From NCBI RefSeq assembly GCF_002286975.1, contig NZ_NSKB01000001.1, positions 560,733 through 624,732 of the forward strand: a DNA stretch of 64,000 nt, in the 5' to 3' direction. Positions 40,304 to 50,294 of this stretch are shown piece after piece. Made by a program: the position numbers and the translations under genes. The DNA is from Halomonas salipaludis. GTDB taxonomy: Bacteria; Pseudomonadota; Gammaproteobacteria; Pseudomonadales; Halomonadaceae. The notes under the pieces were generated by a model. It searched no databases. It saw only the letters and a list, made by a program, of their open reading frames with translations, and was not told the DNA's origin. Positions within the stretch are counted from its first letter, which is position 1. Each line of letters starts with the position of its first letter.

Positions 40304-42619
40304 TCAGGCGGCCACCTCCCGGAACACGTCGCGCGCGGTGAACAGATGAATCAGTGCATCGAGCAGCGTCGCTGCCTGGCGGCTGCGCTGGCTACCGAGC
40401 AGCGCCAGCAGCTGAGCGCGTACGTCCATGGCCCAGTCGCCGTCAGCGGCGGCCAGGCTGAGCGCCACATTGGCCAGCCCATGGGCGAGCTGCAGCCGCA
40501 GCTCGGCGTCGCAGGCGCCCAAACCGGCATCGGCCAAGCCCTGCCAGGCGCGACGCGTCAGCGCCGGCATCTCCGCCAGCAGCAGCTGCTGGGCGATCAG
40601 CGCCTGGTCATCCGGCGCCTCGGGCGCCAGCCAATAGCGCCGCGCCAGGCGCTTGCCGCTGTCGCGATCAACGGGTATAGCGGTGAACAGCGACAGCGGA
40701 ATCGCCGCCTCGCCGCCGCGCCGCGCCGCATACTCGACCGTCATGCGCTGCAGCGGAAGCGTCACAAGACGCCCCTGGTGGCGACACGCCAGCTCGCTGT
40801 CCGGGGCCGCCAGCGCGGCCAATTCGGATACCGCCACCCGCCGCCCGTCGGCCAGCACGCGCTGATTGGGCTTGGCCGCGGCCAGCCACGGCAGTTGCCA
40901 GGCGCTCAGCCAGGCCAGCGCATCCGGTGCCGGTAGCGTGGCCAGCACGTGGGCCTGGGGGCCGAGTTGCTGGGCACTCCACTCGAGTCGCTCGACGTCG
41001 CCCGCCGGCAGGCGCTGAGTCTGCCAACCGCTGGCCAGCAGCTGGCCTTCGCTAGTTACCGCCCCGCACGGCAGGCGCCAGTCGCAGCCGTTGACCCTTT
41101 GGGTGCCCCACAATAGGGTCAGGGCACTGCTGTCACAGGCCTCGCGGGCCGCAGCTAGCTGTGCAGCGTGCAGGCCGTCAAGGGCGGCACGCTGATGCCC
41201 CAACGGCTGGCTGGCAAGCTGCCAGGCACCCTCGACCAGCGCGAAGCCGGGCTGCTGGGCGCGTAGCGCGTCGAGCGCCGCGCGCAGGGCACGCCCCTGG
41301 CCGAGCAGGCCTCGCGACAGCGCCGTAAGACGCTTCTGACCGCTTGCCACCGGCTCGCGCAGCGCGCTGAACTCAGGCGTGAACGGCGAATCGTTCTCGA
41401 CCCATAGCGCCTCGGCGACCAGCGCCCCGGCATCGGCCAGGCTCAGATCTTCCGGCACCTGCTGGCCGTGGGACACATAGTGCAGGCACAGCCCGTGGCG
41501 AATCACGCTATCCAGCAGCGGGCCCAGGCGCGCGGATTCGTCACGCTTGGTCAGGATGCAGTCGTCGAGTCGGTTGCCAGCCGCCCGCGCCGCCTGGCGA
41601 TAGCTGACGATGACATCCTCGAGGGTATCGCCATGGCTGGCGGCATTGAGCAGTAGCAGCAGTCGAACCTGGCGCCCGCTGGCGGAGAGCTGCTCGATCT
41701 GCTTCACCAGGCGCTGATCGCGCTGGCTCATGCCCACGGTATCGATGATGATCAGCCGCTTGTCGCTGAGCCGCGCCAGCGTATCGTCCAGGGGGGCATC
41801 GGCCTCCTGGGCATGCACCTCGACACCCAGCAGACGCGCGTAGATGCGCAGCTGCTCGTGGGCACCGATGCGGTAGCTGTCGGTGGTCACCAGCGCCACC
41901 CCGTCGCCACCATGGCGCATCACGTAGCGCGCCGCCAGCTTGGCGGTGGTAGTGGTCTTGCCGACCCCGGTCGGCCCGACCAGGGCAATCACCCCGCCCT
42001 GGTCCAGCAGCACCGCCTCGTCGCCAGGCGTACTAAGCCGTGCGCCGAGCTGACGGCCCAGCCAGGCGTCTTCGGCGGCAACGTCGCAGACAGCATCCAG
42101 CTCGGCGGGCAGCTCGGCGAGCAGTTCCGCCGCCAGGCGCGGACCGACCCCCGCCGACCACAAGCGCTGATGCAGCCGCGCCAGCGGGTCACGATCGCTG
42201 CGCTGGTCGCGCTGCTGGCGCCCCAGCATGTCGCGCATCTCCTGCATTTCACCGAGCAACCGCTCGCTGAGCGCGGCAAAATCGGGCTGTGCGGCGGCCG
42301 GTGCCGCGGCAGCGGTTGGCGGCTCAGGGCGATATTGAGGCTCGGGCGCCGAACGTGCCGCGGCCTGGCTGGCATAGGCCCGCGCCTGGCGCGAAGCGTC
42401 GGCGGGCGAACGCAGTCCCGGCGCAGCTTCCGTTGCGGGCGGCGAGGCTGCCCCAGCGGGCGCGGTCATGCGCCCATGGGCATCGTCGGCCAGGGCGAGG
42501 ACTTCCACGCCGCCCTCGACGTTGCGATTGGAAAGAATCAGGGCGTCATCGCCCAGGGCAGCACGCACCTGGCGCATTGCCTCGCGGCTATTGACGCCGA
42601 GGAAACGTTGAACACTCAT
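40304..42619 (-). CDS. flhF: FlhF-type SRP-like GTPase with long C-terminal extension
   Basis: FlhF is a signal-recognition-particle-type GTPase that sets flagellar site and number in polar flagellates. This protein has 771 residues against the usual 400-500. Residues 1-45 have the FlhF start (QRFLGVNSREAMRQVRAALGDDA). A Pro/Ala-rich linker follows. The NG domain spans about residues 115-405, with P-loop GPTGVGKT (215-222), the SYRIGAHEQL segment, DTVGMSQRD (293-301) and TKRDE (357-361). The last 360 residues form an extra region that I do not recognise, rich in Leu, Ala and Trp and ending near LIHLFTARDVFREVAA. GAGGGG precedes the ATG. It follows flhA by 49 bp. Confidence 0.88.
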   Translation of the reverse strand: MSVQRFLGVNSREAMRQVRAALGDDALILSNRNVEGGVEVLALADDAHGRMTAPAGAASPPATEAAPGLRSPADASRQARAYASQAAARSAPEPQYRPEPPTAAAAPAAAQPDFAALSERLLGEMQEMRDMLGRQQRDQRSDRDPLARLHQRLWSAGVGPRLAAELLAELPAELDAVCDVAAEDAWLGRQLGARLSTPGDEAVLLDQGGVIALVGPTGVGKTTTTAKLAARYVMRHGGDGVALVTTDSYRIGAHEQLRIYARLLGVEVHAQEADAPLDDTLARLSDKRLIIIDTVGMSQRDQRLVKQIEQLSASGRQVRLLLLLNAASHGDTLEDVIVSYRQAARAAGNRLDDCILTKRDESARLGPLLDSVIRHGLCLHYVSHGQQVPEDLSLADAGALVAEALWVENDSPFTPEFSALREPVASGQKRLTALSRGLLGQGRALRAALDALRAQQPGFALVEGAWQLASQPLGHQRAALDGLHAAQLAAAREACDSSALTLLWGTQRVNGCDWRLPCGAVTSEGQLLASGWQTQRLPAGDVERLEWSAQQLGPQAHVLATLPAPDALAWLSAWQLPWLAAAKPNQRVLADGRRVAVSELAALAAPDSELACRHQGRLVTLPLQRMTVEYAARRGGEAAIPLSLFTAIPVDRDSGKRLARRYWLAPEAPDDQALIAQQLLLAEMPALTRRAWQGLADAGLGACDAELRLQLAHGLANVALSLAAADGDWAMDVRAQLLALLGSQRSRQAATLLDALIHLFTARDVFREVAA

Positions 42620-42668
42620 CGCACGCCCCTCACAGGCTGGGATTCAATGGCAGATTCAATGCACGGGC

Positions 42669-44753
42669 TCATCCGCGCGCCCCCACCGTACTGGTCACGC
42701 GCAGAGGGCGGTCGTCGGGTATTTCGGCCTGGGACAGCACCACCAGCTGACGCAGGCGGCGTCGCAGGAAGCGTGACAGCACCGCGCGCAGGCTGTGCTG
42801 GACCACCAGCACCGGCGGCTCGCCGGCCATCTCCTGGTGGTTCAGGGCCTGCTCGGCCTCGCTCATCAGGGTATCGGCGAGACCAGGCTCGAGCGCCCCG
42901 CCGTTGTTCATGGCCTGCATCAGTACCTGTTCGAGGTTGGCATCCAGGCCAATGACGTGGAGCTCCTCGGTGCCGGGGAACCACTGCTGGGTGATCGAGC
43001 GGCCCAGTGCCACGCGCACCACCTCGGTGAGGCTGGCTGCGTCGCTCTGCGGGCTGGCATGCTCGGCCAGGGTATCGAGAATGGTGCGCATGTCACGGAT
43101 CGACACCTCCTCGTCGAGCAGATTCTGCAGCAGCCGCTGCAGCGTGGTGAGGGTGATTGCCTTGGGCACCACATCCTCGACCAGCGCCTTGCTGTCGTCG
43201 CCCAGCTTGTCGAGCAGCTGCTGCACCTCGTTGCGGCCCAGCATCTCACTGGCATGGCGATACAGCAGGTGGTTGAGGTGGGTGGCCACCACAGTGCCGG
43301 CATCGACCACGGTGTAACCGTAGACCTGGGCGTGCTCGCGCTGGGCGGTATCGATCCATACCGCCGGCAGGCCGAAGGCCGGGTCGGTGGTCTCCGTGCC
43401 CTCGACATGCCCGGAGACCTGCCCCGGATCGATGGCCAGCCACTTGCCCGGGAAGGCCTCGCCGCGCCCGACTTCGACGCCCTTGAGCGAGATCACATAG
43501 GTGTTGGGTCCCAGCTCCAGGTTGTCACGAATATGCACCACCGCCGGCAGGAAGCCGACGTCCTGGGCGAATTTCTTGCGCACGCTCTTGATCCGCCCCA
43601 GCAACTCGCCCTGCTGACGATGATCGACCAGTGGAATCAGCCGATGACCGACCTCCAGGCCCAGCGTATCGACCAGCTGCACGTCGTCCCAGCTGGCCTC
43701 CGGGGCCTCGGGTGGCGGCGGCGCTTCGGCCTTGATCTCTTGCTCGGCGATGGCACTCTCCTGGCGACGCATCAGCCACCAGGCCAGGCCGCCGAGCAGC
43801 GCGGTGAAGAACAGGAACACGAAGTTGGGCATGCCCGGGACCAAGCCCAGCATGCCCATCACGCAGGCCGACAGGATCAGCACCTGGGGATTGACGAACA
43901 GCTGGCTGATCATCTGCTGGCCGACATCTTCATCGGTCGTGACCCGCGATACCGTCACCCCTGCCGCGGTGGAGATCACCAGTGCCGGGATCTGCGCCAC
44001 CAGGCCATCGCCGATGGTCATCAGGGTGTAGGTGCGCGCCGCATCGCCGAAGCCCATGCCGTGCTGCAGCATGCCGATCAGCAGCCCACCAATGATGTTG
44101 ACCACCATGATCACCAGGCCGGCCATGGCATCACCGCGCACGAACTTGCTGGCGCCGTCCATGGAGCCGTAGAAATCAGCCTCCTGGGCCACCTCGGCGC
44201 GCCGCTTGCGGGCGTCATCCTCACCGATCAGGCCGGCGTTGAGGTCGGCATCGATGGCCATCTGCTTGCCGGGCATAGCGTCGAGCATGAAGCGCGCGCC
44301 GACCTCGGCAATGCGCCCGGCGCCCTTGGTGATGACCATGAAATTGATGATCACGAGGATCAGGAAGACCACCAGGCCGACCGCAAAATTGCCGCCGACC
44401 AGAAACTGGCCGAACGCCTCGATCACCTTGCCCGCGGAGTCGCCCCCGCTGTGGCCCTCCATCAGGATCACCCGGGTCGAGGCCACGTTCAGCGACAGCC
44501 GCAGCAGCGTGGTAAACAGTAGAATCGCCGGGAAGGCGGCAAAATCGAGGGGTTTCTGGGTGAACATGCTGACCAGCAGCACCATCACCGCCAGGGCGAT
44601 ATTGAAGGTGAAGAACATATCCAGCGCAAACGGCGGCAGCGGCAGGATCATCATCGACAGGATCATGAGGATGAGGATCGGGCCGGCCAGCAGCTTCATA
44701 CGCACGCTGCCCATCCAGTCGTGGCGGCTCATCAGGTCAGTCAGCGCTCTCAT
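42669..44753 (-). CDS. flhA: Flagellar export gate protein FlhA
   Basis: FlhA is the major membrane component of the flagellar type III export gate and the docking site for chaperone-substrate complexes. The 694-residue protein has eight membrane helices in its first 330 residues, with FHIPEP-family signatures such as RLSLNVASTRVILMEGH and FMLDAMPGKQMAIDADL, then the cytosolic domain with VWIDTAQREHAQVYGYTVVD. The start overlaps the flhB stop (ATGA). Confidence 0.96.
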   Translation of the reverse strand: MRALTDLMSRHDWMGSVRMKLLAGPILILMILSMMILPLPPFALDMFFTFNIALAVMVLLVSMFTQKPLDFAAFPAILLFTTLLRLSLNVASTRVILMEGHSGGDSAGKVIEAFGQFLVGGNFAVGLVVFLILVIINFMVITKGAGRIAEVGARFMLDAMPGKQMAIDADLNAGLIGEDDARKRRAEVAQEADFYGSMDGASKFVRGDAMAGLVIMVVNIIGGLLIGMLQHGMGFGDAARTYTLMTIGDGLVAQIPALVISTAAGVTVSRVTTDEDVGQQMISQLFVNPQVLILSACVMGMLGLVPGMPNFVFLFFTALLGGLAWWLMRRQESAIAEQEIKAEAPPPPEAPEASWDDVQLVDTLGLEVGHRLIPLVDHRQQGELLGRIKSVRKKFAQDVGFLPAVVHIRDNLELGPNTYVISLKGVEVGRGEAFPGKWLAIDPGQVSGHVEGTETTDPAFGLPAVWIDTAQREHAQVYGYTVVDAGTVVATHLNHLLYRHASEMLGRNEVQQLLDKLGDDSKALVEDVVPKAITLTTLQRLLQNLLDEEVSIRDMRTILDTLAEHASPQSDAASLTEVVRVALGRSITQQWFPGTEELHVIGLDANLEQVLMQAMNNGGALEPGLADTLMSEAEQALNHQEMAGEPPVLVVQHSLRAVLSRFLRRRLRQLVVLSQAEIPDDRPLRVTSTVGARG

Positions 44754-45931
44754 CGAGGCTCCTCGTTTGCATCATTCTCTCCTGACGCCGCGCCTGGCGA
44801 CTTGACGTCGAGTTCGGCCGGTACCGGCAGGTCACTAGGCGTATCGGGCATCTCTTCAGCTCCGGCGTGGGCTCGCTTGAGGCGGAACGCCCAGGCCAGG
44901 ACCTCGGCCACCGCGGTATACAGTGCGAACGGTATCTCGCGGTCGAGGTCGACGTGGTGGTAGAGCGCTCGCGCCAGTGGCGGTGCCTCGAGCAGCGGCA
45001 CGCCGTGCTCCTCGCCCAGCTCACGAATCCTCGTGGCCACCGCGTCGGCGCCCTTGGCGACCACCCGCGGCGCCGACATCAGGCCATCGTCGTAACTCAG
45101 CGCCACTGCATAATGGGTCGGGTTGGTAACGATCACATCCGCCTCGGGCACCTTGCTCATCATGCGGTTACGCGCCATCGACTGCTGCTGCGAGCGGATC
45201 CGCGCCTTGAGATGCGGGTCACCCTCGGACTCCTTGTGCTCGCGCTTGACCTCATCCTTGCTCATGCGCAGCTTCTTGGCATGGCTCCATAGCTGATAGG
45301 GCACGTCGATCAGGATCACCACCAACAGTGCCAGCACGATCAGCCCACAGGCCAGCGCCGCCAGCTGCATCGCACTGGCCAGCGCCTGCTGAATGGGCTG
45401 GTCCATCAGGCTCAGGTAGCGGCCGCGATTGGTATACAGGAAGGTCAAGGCCACGCCCCCCACCAGCGCCGACTTGGCGATCGCCTTGAGCAGTTCGATC
45501 ACCGCCTGGACGCCGAACATGCGCTTGAGGCCCTTGAGCGGGTTGAGCTTGGACAGTTTGGGCTGCAGCGACTTGGCGGAGATCAGCCAGCCGCCGAGCA
45601 GCGCCGGAGCCACCAGCGCCACAACCATCAGCAGCAGGAACAGTGGCAGCATGGTCAACAGGGTGTGCTGGCCGATATTGAAGATATGCGTCAGCATCGG
45701 CATCACCTCGAAGGCGTGCCGGCGCTCGAACAGGAACGCCTGCTCCATGGCCAGGCCCAGCTGGTCGTAGAGCATCGCGCCCATGGTGTACAGGCCGATG
45801 ACCCCACCCAGCAACAGCATGAAGGTGGTCAACTCCCGGGAACGCGCGACCTCGCCATCCTCGCGCGACTTCTGCAGGCGGCGTGGCGTGGCTTCTTCGG
45901 TCTTTTCCTGATCGCTGCTCTGGTCGGCCAT
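44750..45931 (-). CDS. flhB: Flagellar export switch protein FlhB
   Basis: FlhB switches export from rod-hook to filament substrates by self-cleavage. The 393-residue protein has the N-terminal EKTEEATPRRLQKSREDGEV, four membrane helices and the autocleavage motif NPTH at residues 270-273 (E. coli N269-P270). The C-terminal cytosolic part ends in an acidic/Pro tail. The 150-bp gap upstream (45932-46081) has no recognised promoter. A second copy of the post-cleavage domain alone is encoded at 62816-63103. Confidence 0.96.
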   Translation of the reverse strand: MADQSSDQEKTEEATPRRLQKSREDGEVARSRELTTFMLLLGGVIGLYTMGAMLYDQLGLAMEQAFLFERRHAFEVMPMLTHIFNIGQHTLLTMLPLFLLLMVVALVAPALLGGWLISAKSLQPKLSKLNPLKGLKRMFGVQAVIELLKAIAKSALVGGVALTFLYTNRGRYLSLMDQPIQQALASAMQLAALACGLIVLALLVVILIDVPYQLWSHAKKLRMSKDEVKREHKESEGDPHLKARIRSQQQSMARNRMMSKVPEADVIVTNPTHYAVALSYDDGLMSAPRVVAKGADAVATRIRELGEEHGVPLLEAPPLARALYHHVDLDREIPFALYTAVAEVLAWAFRLKRAHAGAEEMPDTPSDLPVPAELDVKSPGAASGENDANEEPR

Positions 45932-46081
45932 GGCGCTTAGGCGTCTTCACGAAGCTGAGGGGTGGACGCTGGCCATTGTCGAGAAAGGTGGGCAAGGGTG
46001 ATACGCCAAACAGCGCGGCAATCGTGGCGTTATTCACGACTACCGCGCCAGGGTACAGGCTGCAGGGGCTATCCGCTCGGC

Positions 46082-46771
46082 CTAGAAACCCAGCTCATCG
46101 AGCAGGTCGTCGACCTGATCCTGAGAGCTCACCACGTCGGCGCCTTCGGGTTTGATCTGGGGGCCGTTGAGCAACGACTCCTCGCGCTTCTTGGCATCCG
46201 CCTCCCACTGCCCCTCAGCACGGCGCTGCATCTTCTCGCGCTCCTCGCCTTCGGGCACGCTGTCGAGCAGCACCTGGACCAGCTGATGCTCGATCTCGCG
46301 GATCACCTCCATCATCTTCTTGATGACCTGGCCGGTGAGGTCCTGGAAATCCTGCGCCATCATGATTTCCATCAGCTCGGCGCTGGTGGCCTGGGTCTGG
46401 GCCGGCACCTTGCCCAGATAGCCGCGGGTCTCCTGAACCAGCGCCTTGGCCTCGTCGAGCTCCATGGGGTTCTCGAACCACGCTTGCCACTGCTTGTCGA
46501 GCGCCTCGGCCTGCTCACCCAGCGAGTCCTGGATCGGCTGGGCGCGATCGATGGCATTGAGCGCGCGATCGGCGGCCTGCTCGGTCATCGACGCCACATA
46601 GCTGAGGCGGTCGCGGGCATCGGGAATCGCCTCGGCAGCACGCTCGATCTCCTTGTCCAAACCCAGCTCACGCATGCTCTCGCGCAGCATTCGCGTCAGG
46701 TGGCCGATTCGCTGAACCAGATCTTCATCGCCGGCCGCCCCCTGGGCAGACGCACGCTGTGCATCGCTCAT
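46082..46771 (-). CDS. cheZ: CheY-P phosphatase CheZ
   Basis: CheZ removes phosphate from CheY-P and ends the tumble signal. The 229-residue protein is mainly a long helical hairpin. The conserved AQDFQDLTGQVIKKMM (with the catalytic Gln) lies near residue 138, and the CheY-binding C-terminus ends SSQDQVDDLLDELGF. The start at 46771 is chosen because AAGGAG lies 9 bp upstream; an ATG three codons earlier is too close to that site. The gene follows cheY by 55 bp, in enteric order. Confidence 0.93.
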   Translation of the reverse strand: MSDAQRASAQGAAGDEDLVQRIGHLTRMLRESMRELGLDKEIERAAEAIPDARDRLSYVASMTEQAADRALNAIDRAQPIQDSLGEQAEALDKQWQAWFENPMELDEAKALVQETRGYLGKVPAQTQATSAELMEIMMAQDFQDLTGQVIKKMMEVIREIEHQLVQVLLDSVPEGEEREKMQRRAEGQWEADAKKREESLLNGPQIKPEGADVVSSQDQVDDLLDELGF

Positions 46772-46826
46772 AATCGTCATCTCCTTGAGGCCGGCTGTTG
46801 GCCATCGATTAATGAAACCACCCTGC

Positions 46827-47216
46827 TCACATGCCCAGCTTCTCGAAGATCTTGTTGAGCTTCTCTTCGAGGGTAGCGGCGGTGAACGGCTTGACCACAT
46901 AGCCATTGGCGCCGGCCTGGGCGGCAGCGATGATGTTCTCCTTCTTGGCCTCGGCAGTCACCATCAGCACCGGCAGGTCCTTGAGGGCGTCGTCGGCGCG
47001 AATCTGCTTGAGCATCTCCAGGCCATCGAGGTTGGGCATGTTCCAGTCCGAGACCACGAATTCGAAGTTGCCGCTGCGCAGCTTGGAGAGCCCTTCCTGG
47101 CCGTCCTCGGCCTCTTCCACGTTGGTGAACCCCAGCTCCTTGAGCAGGCTACGCACGATCCGGCGCATGGTCGGAAAGTCGTCCACCACCAGAATACTCA
47201 TGTTCTTGTCGGCCAT
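46827..47216 (-). CDS. cheY: Chemotaxis response regulator CheY
   Basis: CheY-P binds the flagellar switch and changes rotation. It is a single receiver domain of 129 residues with the acid pair in VVDDF (Asp12, Asp13), phospho-acceptor Asp57 (SDWNMP), Thr in MVTAEA and Lys in VVKPFT. Residue numbering equals that of E. coli CheY. AGGAA lies before the ATG. Confidence 0.97.
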   Translation of the reverse strand: MADKNMSILVVDDFPTMRRIVRSLLKELGFTNVEEAEDGQEGLSKLRSGNFEFVVSDWNMPNLDGLEMLKQIRADDALKDLPVLMVTAEAKKENIIAAAQAGANGYVVKPFTAATLEEKLNKIFEKLGM

Positions 47217-47249
47217 CGGTGTTCCTCGTTACGTCATGACGGTCAATCA

Positions 47250-47268
47250 GGGCCGGCGCGGCCGGCCC
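47250..47268 (-). terminator. Stem-loop between receptor 1 and cheY
   Basis: GGGCCGGC-GCG-GCCGGCCC forms a perfect 8-bp GC stem, and a second small hairpin CGTCGC-AA-GCGACG lies at 47282-47295. Neither has a T run, so partial termination or RNA processing between the receptor gene and cheY is more likely than full termination. Confidence 0.5.
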
Positions 47269-47298
47269 GCTAGGGGCATTACGTCGCAAGCGACGCGT

Positions 47299-49002
47299 TC
47301 AAAACTCTTCCCAATCGTCTTCGGTCACCGCCTCACGGCGTTTGCGCGTGGCGGGTTCCGGCGTCTGGGAGCGCGTCAGTTGGGCTGGCGTCTCGTGCTG
47401 GGCGTGGCCCTCTTGTGCTGCCGGCAGCGCGGCGGCCTGGTCGCCGGCCTGCAGGCGGAACACCGCTACCGCCTGCTCGAGCCGGCTGGCCTGATCCTCC
47501 AACGACATCGCCGCGGCAGCGGCCTGCTGTACCAGGGCGGCGTTCTGCTGGGTGACCTCGTCCATCTGGCTGACGGCCTGACTGACCTGCTCGATGCCGT
47601 CGCTCTGCTCCTGGGAGGCCGCCGATATCTCGTCCATGATATCGGTGACGCGCCTTACCGCCGCCACCACCTCCTGCATGGTCTCTCCGGCCTGCTCGAC
47701 CAGCGTCGAGCCCGCCTGGACCTGGGACACCGAGCCCTCGATCAGCGTCTTGATCTCCTTGGCGGCATCCGCACTGCGCCCCGCCAGGTTACGCACCTCG
47801 CCAGCCACCACCGCAAAGCCACGGCCCTGCTCGCCGGCCCGCGCCGCCTCCACCGAGGCGTTGAGCGCCAGGATATTGGTCTGGAAGGCAATCGAGTCGA
47901 TCACCCCGGTGATATCGGCGATCTTCTGCGAGCTGCCGGAGATACCGTGCATGGTGGTGATCACCTGGTCGACCACCTCGCCGCCACGACTGGCGGTGCT
48001 CGAAGCGTCAAAGGCCAGGCCACTGGCCTGACGCGCGTTGTCGGCGTTCTGTTTCACCGTCGCGGTCAGCTGTTCCATGCTGGTGGCGGTCTCTTCGAGC
48101 GAGGCTGCCTGCTGCTCGGTGCGCGACGACAGATCGGCGTTGCCGCTGGCGATCTCGCGGGTCCCGACGTGGATCGAGTTGCTGCTCTGGCGCACATCGC
48201 CGACGATACGCATCAGGCTCTGCTGCATATTGCGCATGGCGTTGAACAGCTGGCCAATCTCGTTGCGACCCTGGACGTCGATCCGTTCGGACAGGTCCGC
48301 CTCGGCGATGCGCTCGAGACTCTTCACCGCCCGACCCAGCGGCCTGACCAGCAGCGCACGCAGCACCACGAACAGTGTGATCACCAGCAGTGCCACCAGC
48401 GCCAGCATGCCAATTTCGAGCCAAGTAAACAGCTGCGCCTGGCGGTCATAAGCGGTGCGCTGTTCCGCCACTCGACCGCCCGCATGTCTGACGAAGGCCG
48501 CCGATGCCTCGGCCAGCTGCGCGCCGGGTTCCTGCATCTCGGCGCGTACCCGGGCGAAGCCGCTGGTATCCATCTGCTCCAAGGTCTCGGCCTGTTCCCT
48601 CGCCATCGTCATCAGCGTCGCGAAGTACTCGATGACCGGCTCGGCCAAGGCCTCTCCCTCATGGCTCTTGGGGGCATCAATAAAGTGCTGCATCCGCACC
48701 TGAGCACGCTCCAGAAACGCTTCGGCCGTCTCGCCGGCGTCGCGAGCCTCGCCCATGCGGCCGACCATCATATGCCCGAGCCCCGCTTCCAGATTGACCC
48801 TGGCCTGATTGAGCAGGGATTCGGCGCGATTGAATTCATTGAGCTGTCGATCGCTGACGTGCGCCTGCAGTTCGATGGTCTGGCTGGCGCTGCGCGACTC
48901 CAGTGTATTAAGTACCAGTAGCGCAGCAAACATCACAACAAAAGCAGCCAGCACCGCGTTGACCAGTAGACTTATCTTGAGATTGCGCAGTAGTCCCATC
49001 AT
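47299..49002 (-). CDS. Methyl-accepting chemotaxis protein (receptor 1)
   Basis: This transmembrane chemoreceptor of 567 residues has TM1 (about 8-30), a helical four-helix-bundle-type periplasmic sensor domain of about 160 residues, TM2 (near 195-215), HAMP, and a signalling hairpin with the conserved tip [20 protein letters not shown]-type sequence. It ends in DDWEEF, a CheR/CheB tether pentapeptide like NWETF of Tar and Tsr. It lies between cheB and cheY. The ligand cannot be told. The 87-bp gap before it holds a hairpin ACTCCGCC/GGCGGAGT at 49035-49058. Confidence 0.93.
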   Translation of the reverse strand: MMGLLRNLKISLLVNAVLAAFVVMFAALLVLNTLESRSASQTIELQAHVSDRQLNEFNRAESLLNQARVNLEAGLGHMMVGRMGEARDAGETAEAFLERAQVRMQHFIDAPKSHEGEALAEPVIEYFATLMTMAREQAETLEQMDTSGFARVRAEMQEPGAQLAEASAAFVRHAGGRVAEQRTAYDRQAQLFTWLEIGMLALVALLVITLFVVLRALLVRPLGRAVKSLERIAEADLSERIDVQGRNEIGQLFNAMRNMQQSLMRIVGDVRQSSNSIHVGTREIASGNADLSSRTEQQAASLEETATSMEQLTATVKQNADNARQASGLAFDASSTASRGGEVVDQVITTMHGISGSSQKIADITGVIDSIAFQTNILALNASVEAARAGEQGRGFAVVAGEVRNLAGRSADAAKEIKTLIEGSVSQVQAGSTLVEQAGETMQEVVAAVRRVTDIMDEISAASQEQSDGIEQVSQAVSQMDEVTQQNAALVQQAAAAAMSLEDQASRLEQAVAVFRLQAGDQAAALPAAQEGHAQHETPAQLTRSQTPEPATRKRREAVTEDDWEEF

Positions 49003-49088
49003 CCCGGCGTTTCCTTAATGGTATTTTTTATCCCACTCCGCCCACTTACCGGCGGAGTGACGTTGCTCAATTGCAGGCAGCCCCACAT

Positions 49089-50150
49089 CTATACCCGCTG
49101 TGCACGGCCTGACGCCGCGACCAGCGCCATCAGCCGGGGGGCGATATCATCCAGGCTGACGACTTCGCTGGCACCGCCCAGTGCAATCGCCTCGCGGGGC
49201 ATGCCAAACACCACGCAACTCGCCTCGTCCTGGGCCAGGGTCACCGCCCCCGCCTCGCGCATGGTCACCAGCCCCTTGGCCCCGTCCTTGCCCATTCCGG
49301 TCAGTAGCACGCCGATGGCATTGCGTCCGGCGTGCTTGGCCGCCGAATCGAATAGCACGTCAACCGAGGGGCGATGCCGGTTGACCGGCGGCCCGTCGTT
49401 GAGGCGTGCCACATAGTTCGCACCGCTGCGCGCCAGCTCCAGATGCTGGTCCCCCGGGGCGATATAGGCGTGCCCCGGCAGTACGCGCTCGCCGTCCTGG
49501 GCCTCCTTGACAGTGATCCGGCACAGCTTGTCGAGGCGCTCGGCAAACGACCGGGTAAAACCGCCCGGCATATGCTGGGTGATCAGGATCGCCGGGCTGT
49601 TGGCCGGCAGCGGCTCGAGTACGTGGCGGATCGCCTCGGTACCACCGGTGGAGGCGCCGATGATCAGCAGCTTCTCGCTGGTGATCAGCGGCGCCTTCAG
49701 CGCCTGGGGCGCCGGCGCATCGCTGCGCCGGGCCTGGCGCGGCCGCGAACGCGCCGCGGCACGAATCTTGTCGGCGATCAGCTCGGCATAGTCGAGCATG
49801 CCGCTGCGAATTCCCAACGCCGGCTTGGCCAGGAAGTCCACCGCGCCCAGCTCGAGGGCACGCAACGTGACTTCGGAGCCGGCCTGGGTCAGCGACGAGA
49901 CCATCAGCACCGGCATCGGCCGCAGCCGCATCAGACGCTCGAGAAAGTCGAGGCCATCCATGCGCGGCATCTCGACATCGAGGGTCAGCACATCAGGGTT
50001 GTGCTGCTTGATCAGGTCGCGCGCGGCGAGCGGATCGGGTGCTACCGCGACCACTTCCATATCGTCATGGTCGTTGATGATCTCGCTGAGCAGATCACGA
50101 ATCAGCGCCGAGTCATCGACACACAGCACCTTGATCTTGGCTGCACTCAA
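49089..50150 (-). CDS. cheB: Chemotaxis methylesterase/deamidase CheB
   Basis: CheB demethylates and deamidates chemoreceptors when phosphorylated by CheA. The 353-residue protein has an N-terminal receiver domain ([11 protein letters not shown], phospho-acceptor Asp58 in [11 protein letters not shown]), a linker, and the methylesterase domain with GASTGGTEA (catalytic Ser), QHMPGGFT (His) and [10 protein letters not shown] (Asp). The start is a TTG at 50150 preceded by AAAGGAGG at 6 bp, far stronger than any other candidate. A FliA promoter lies 60 bp upstream. Confidence 0.95.
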   Translation of the reverse strand: MSAAKIKVLCVDDSALIRDLLSEIINDHDDMEVVAVAPDPLAARDLIKQHNPDVLTLDVEMPRMDGLDFLERLMRLRPMPVLMVSSLTQAGSEVTLRALELGAVDFLAKPALGIRSGMLDYAELIADKIRAAARSRPRQARRSDAPAPQALKAPLITSEKLLIIGASTGGTEAIRHVLEPLPANSPAILITQHMPGGFTRSFAERLDKLCRITVKEAQDGERVLPGHAYIAPGDQHLELARSGANYVARLNDGPPVNRHRPSVDVLFDSAAKHAGRNAIGVLLTGMGKDGAKGLVTMREAGAVTLAQDEASCVVFGMPREAIALGGASEVVSLDDIAPRLMALVAASGRAQRV

Positions 50151-50209
50151 GGCAGACCTCCTTTTCAACAATCAGCCGCAGCTTCGTCCAGCGAAGCGTC
50201 ATGCTAGTG

Positions 50210-50236
50210 ATATCGGCGCATACCGGGGAGACTTTA
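50210..50236 (-). promoter_or_regulatory. FliA (sigma-28) promoter of cheB
   Basis: Reading leftward: TAAAGTCT, 11 bp, GCCGATAT. This matches the sigma-28 consensus TAAAGTTT-N11-GCCGATAA in its key positions with exact spacing. It drives cheB and probably receptor 1 downstream. Confidence 0.85.
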
Positions 50237-50294
50237 GGCGCTTGCTCAAAACCGCCACTACTCGACGATGTAGCGGCCAACGCCTGGCGAAACA

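Noticed and set aside
49035-49058. Hairpin ACTCCGCC/GGCGGAGT as a terminator of cheB
   Set aside because: The T run lies on the wrong side for leftward transcription; reading leftward the stem is followed by A-rich sequence. It may still be a leader structure of receptor 1.
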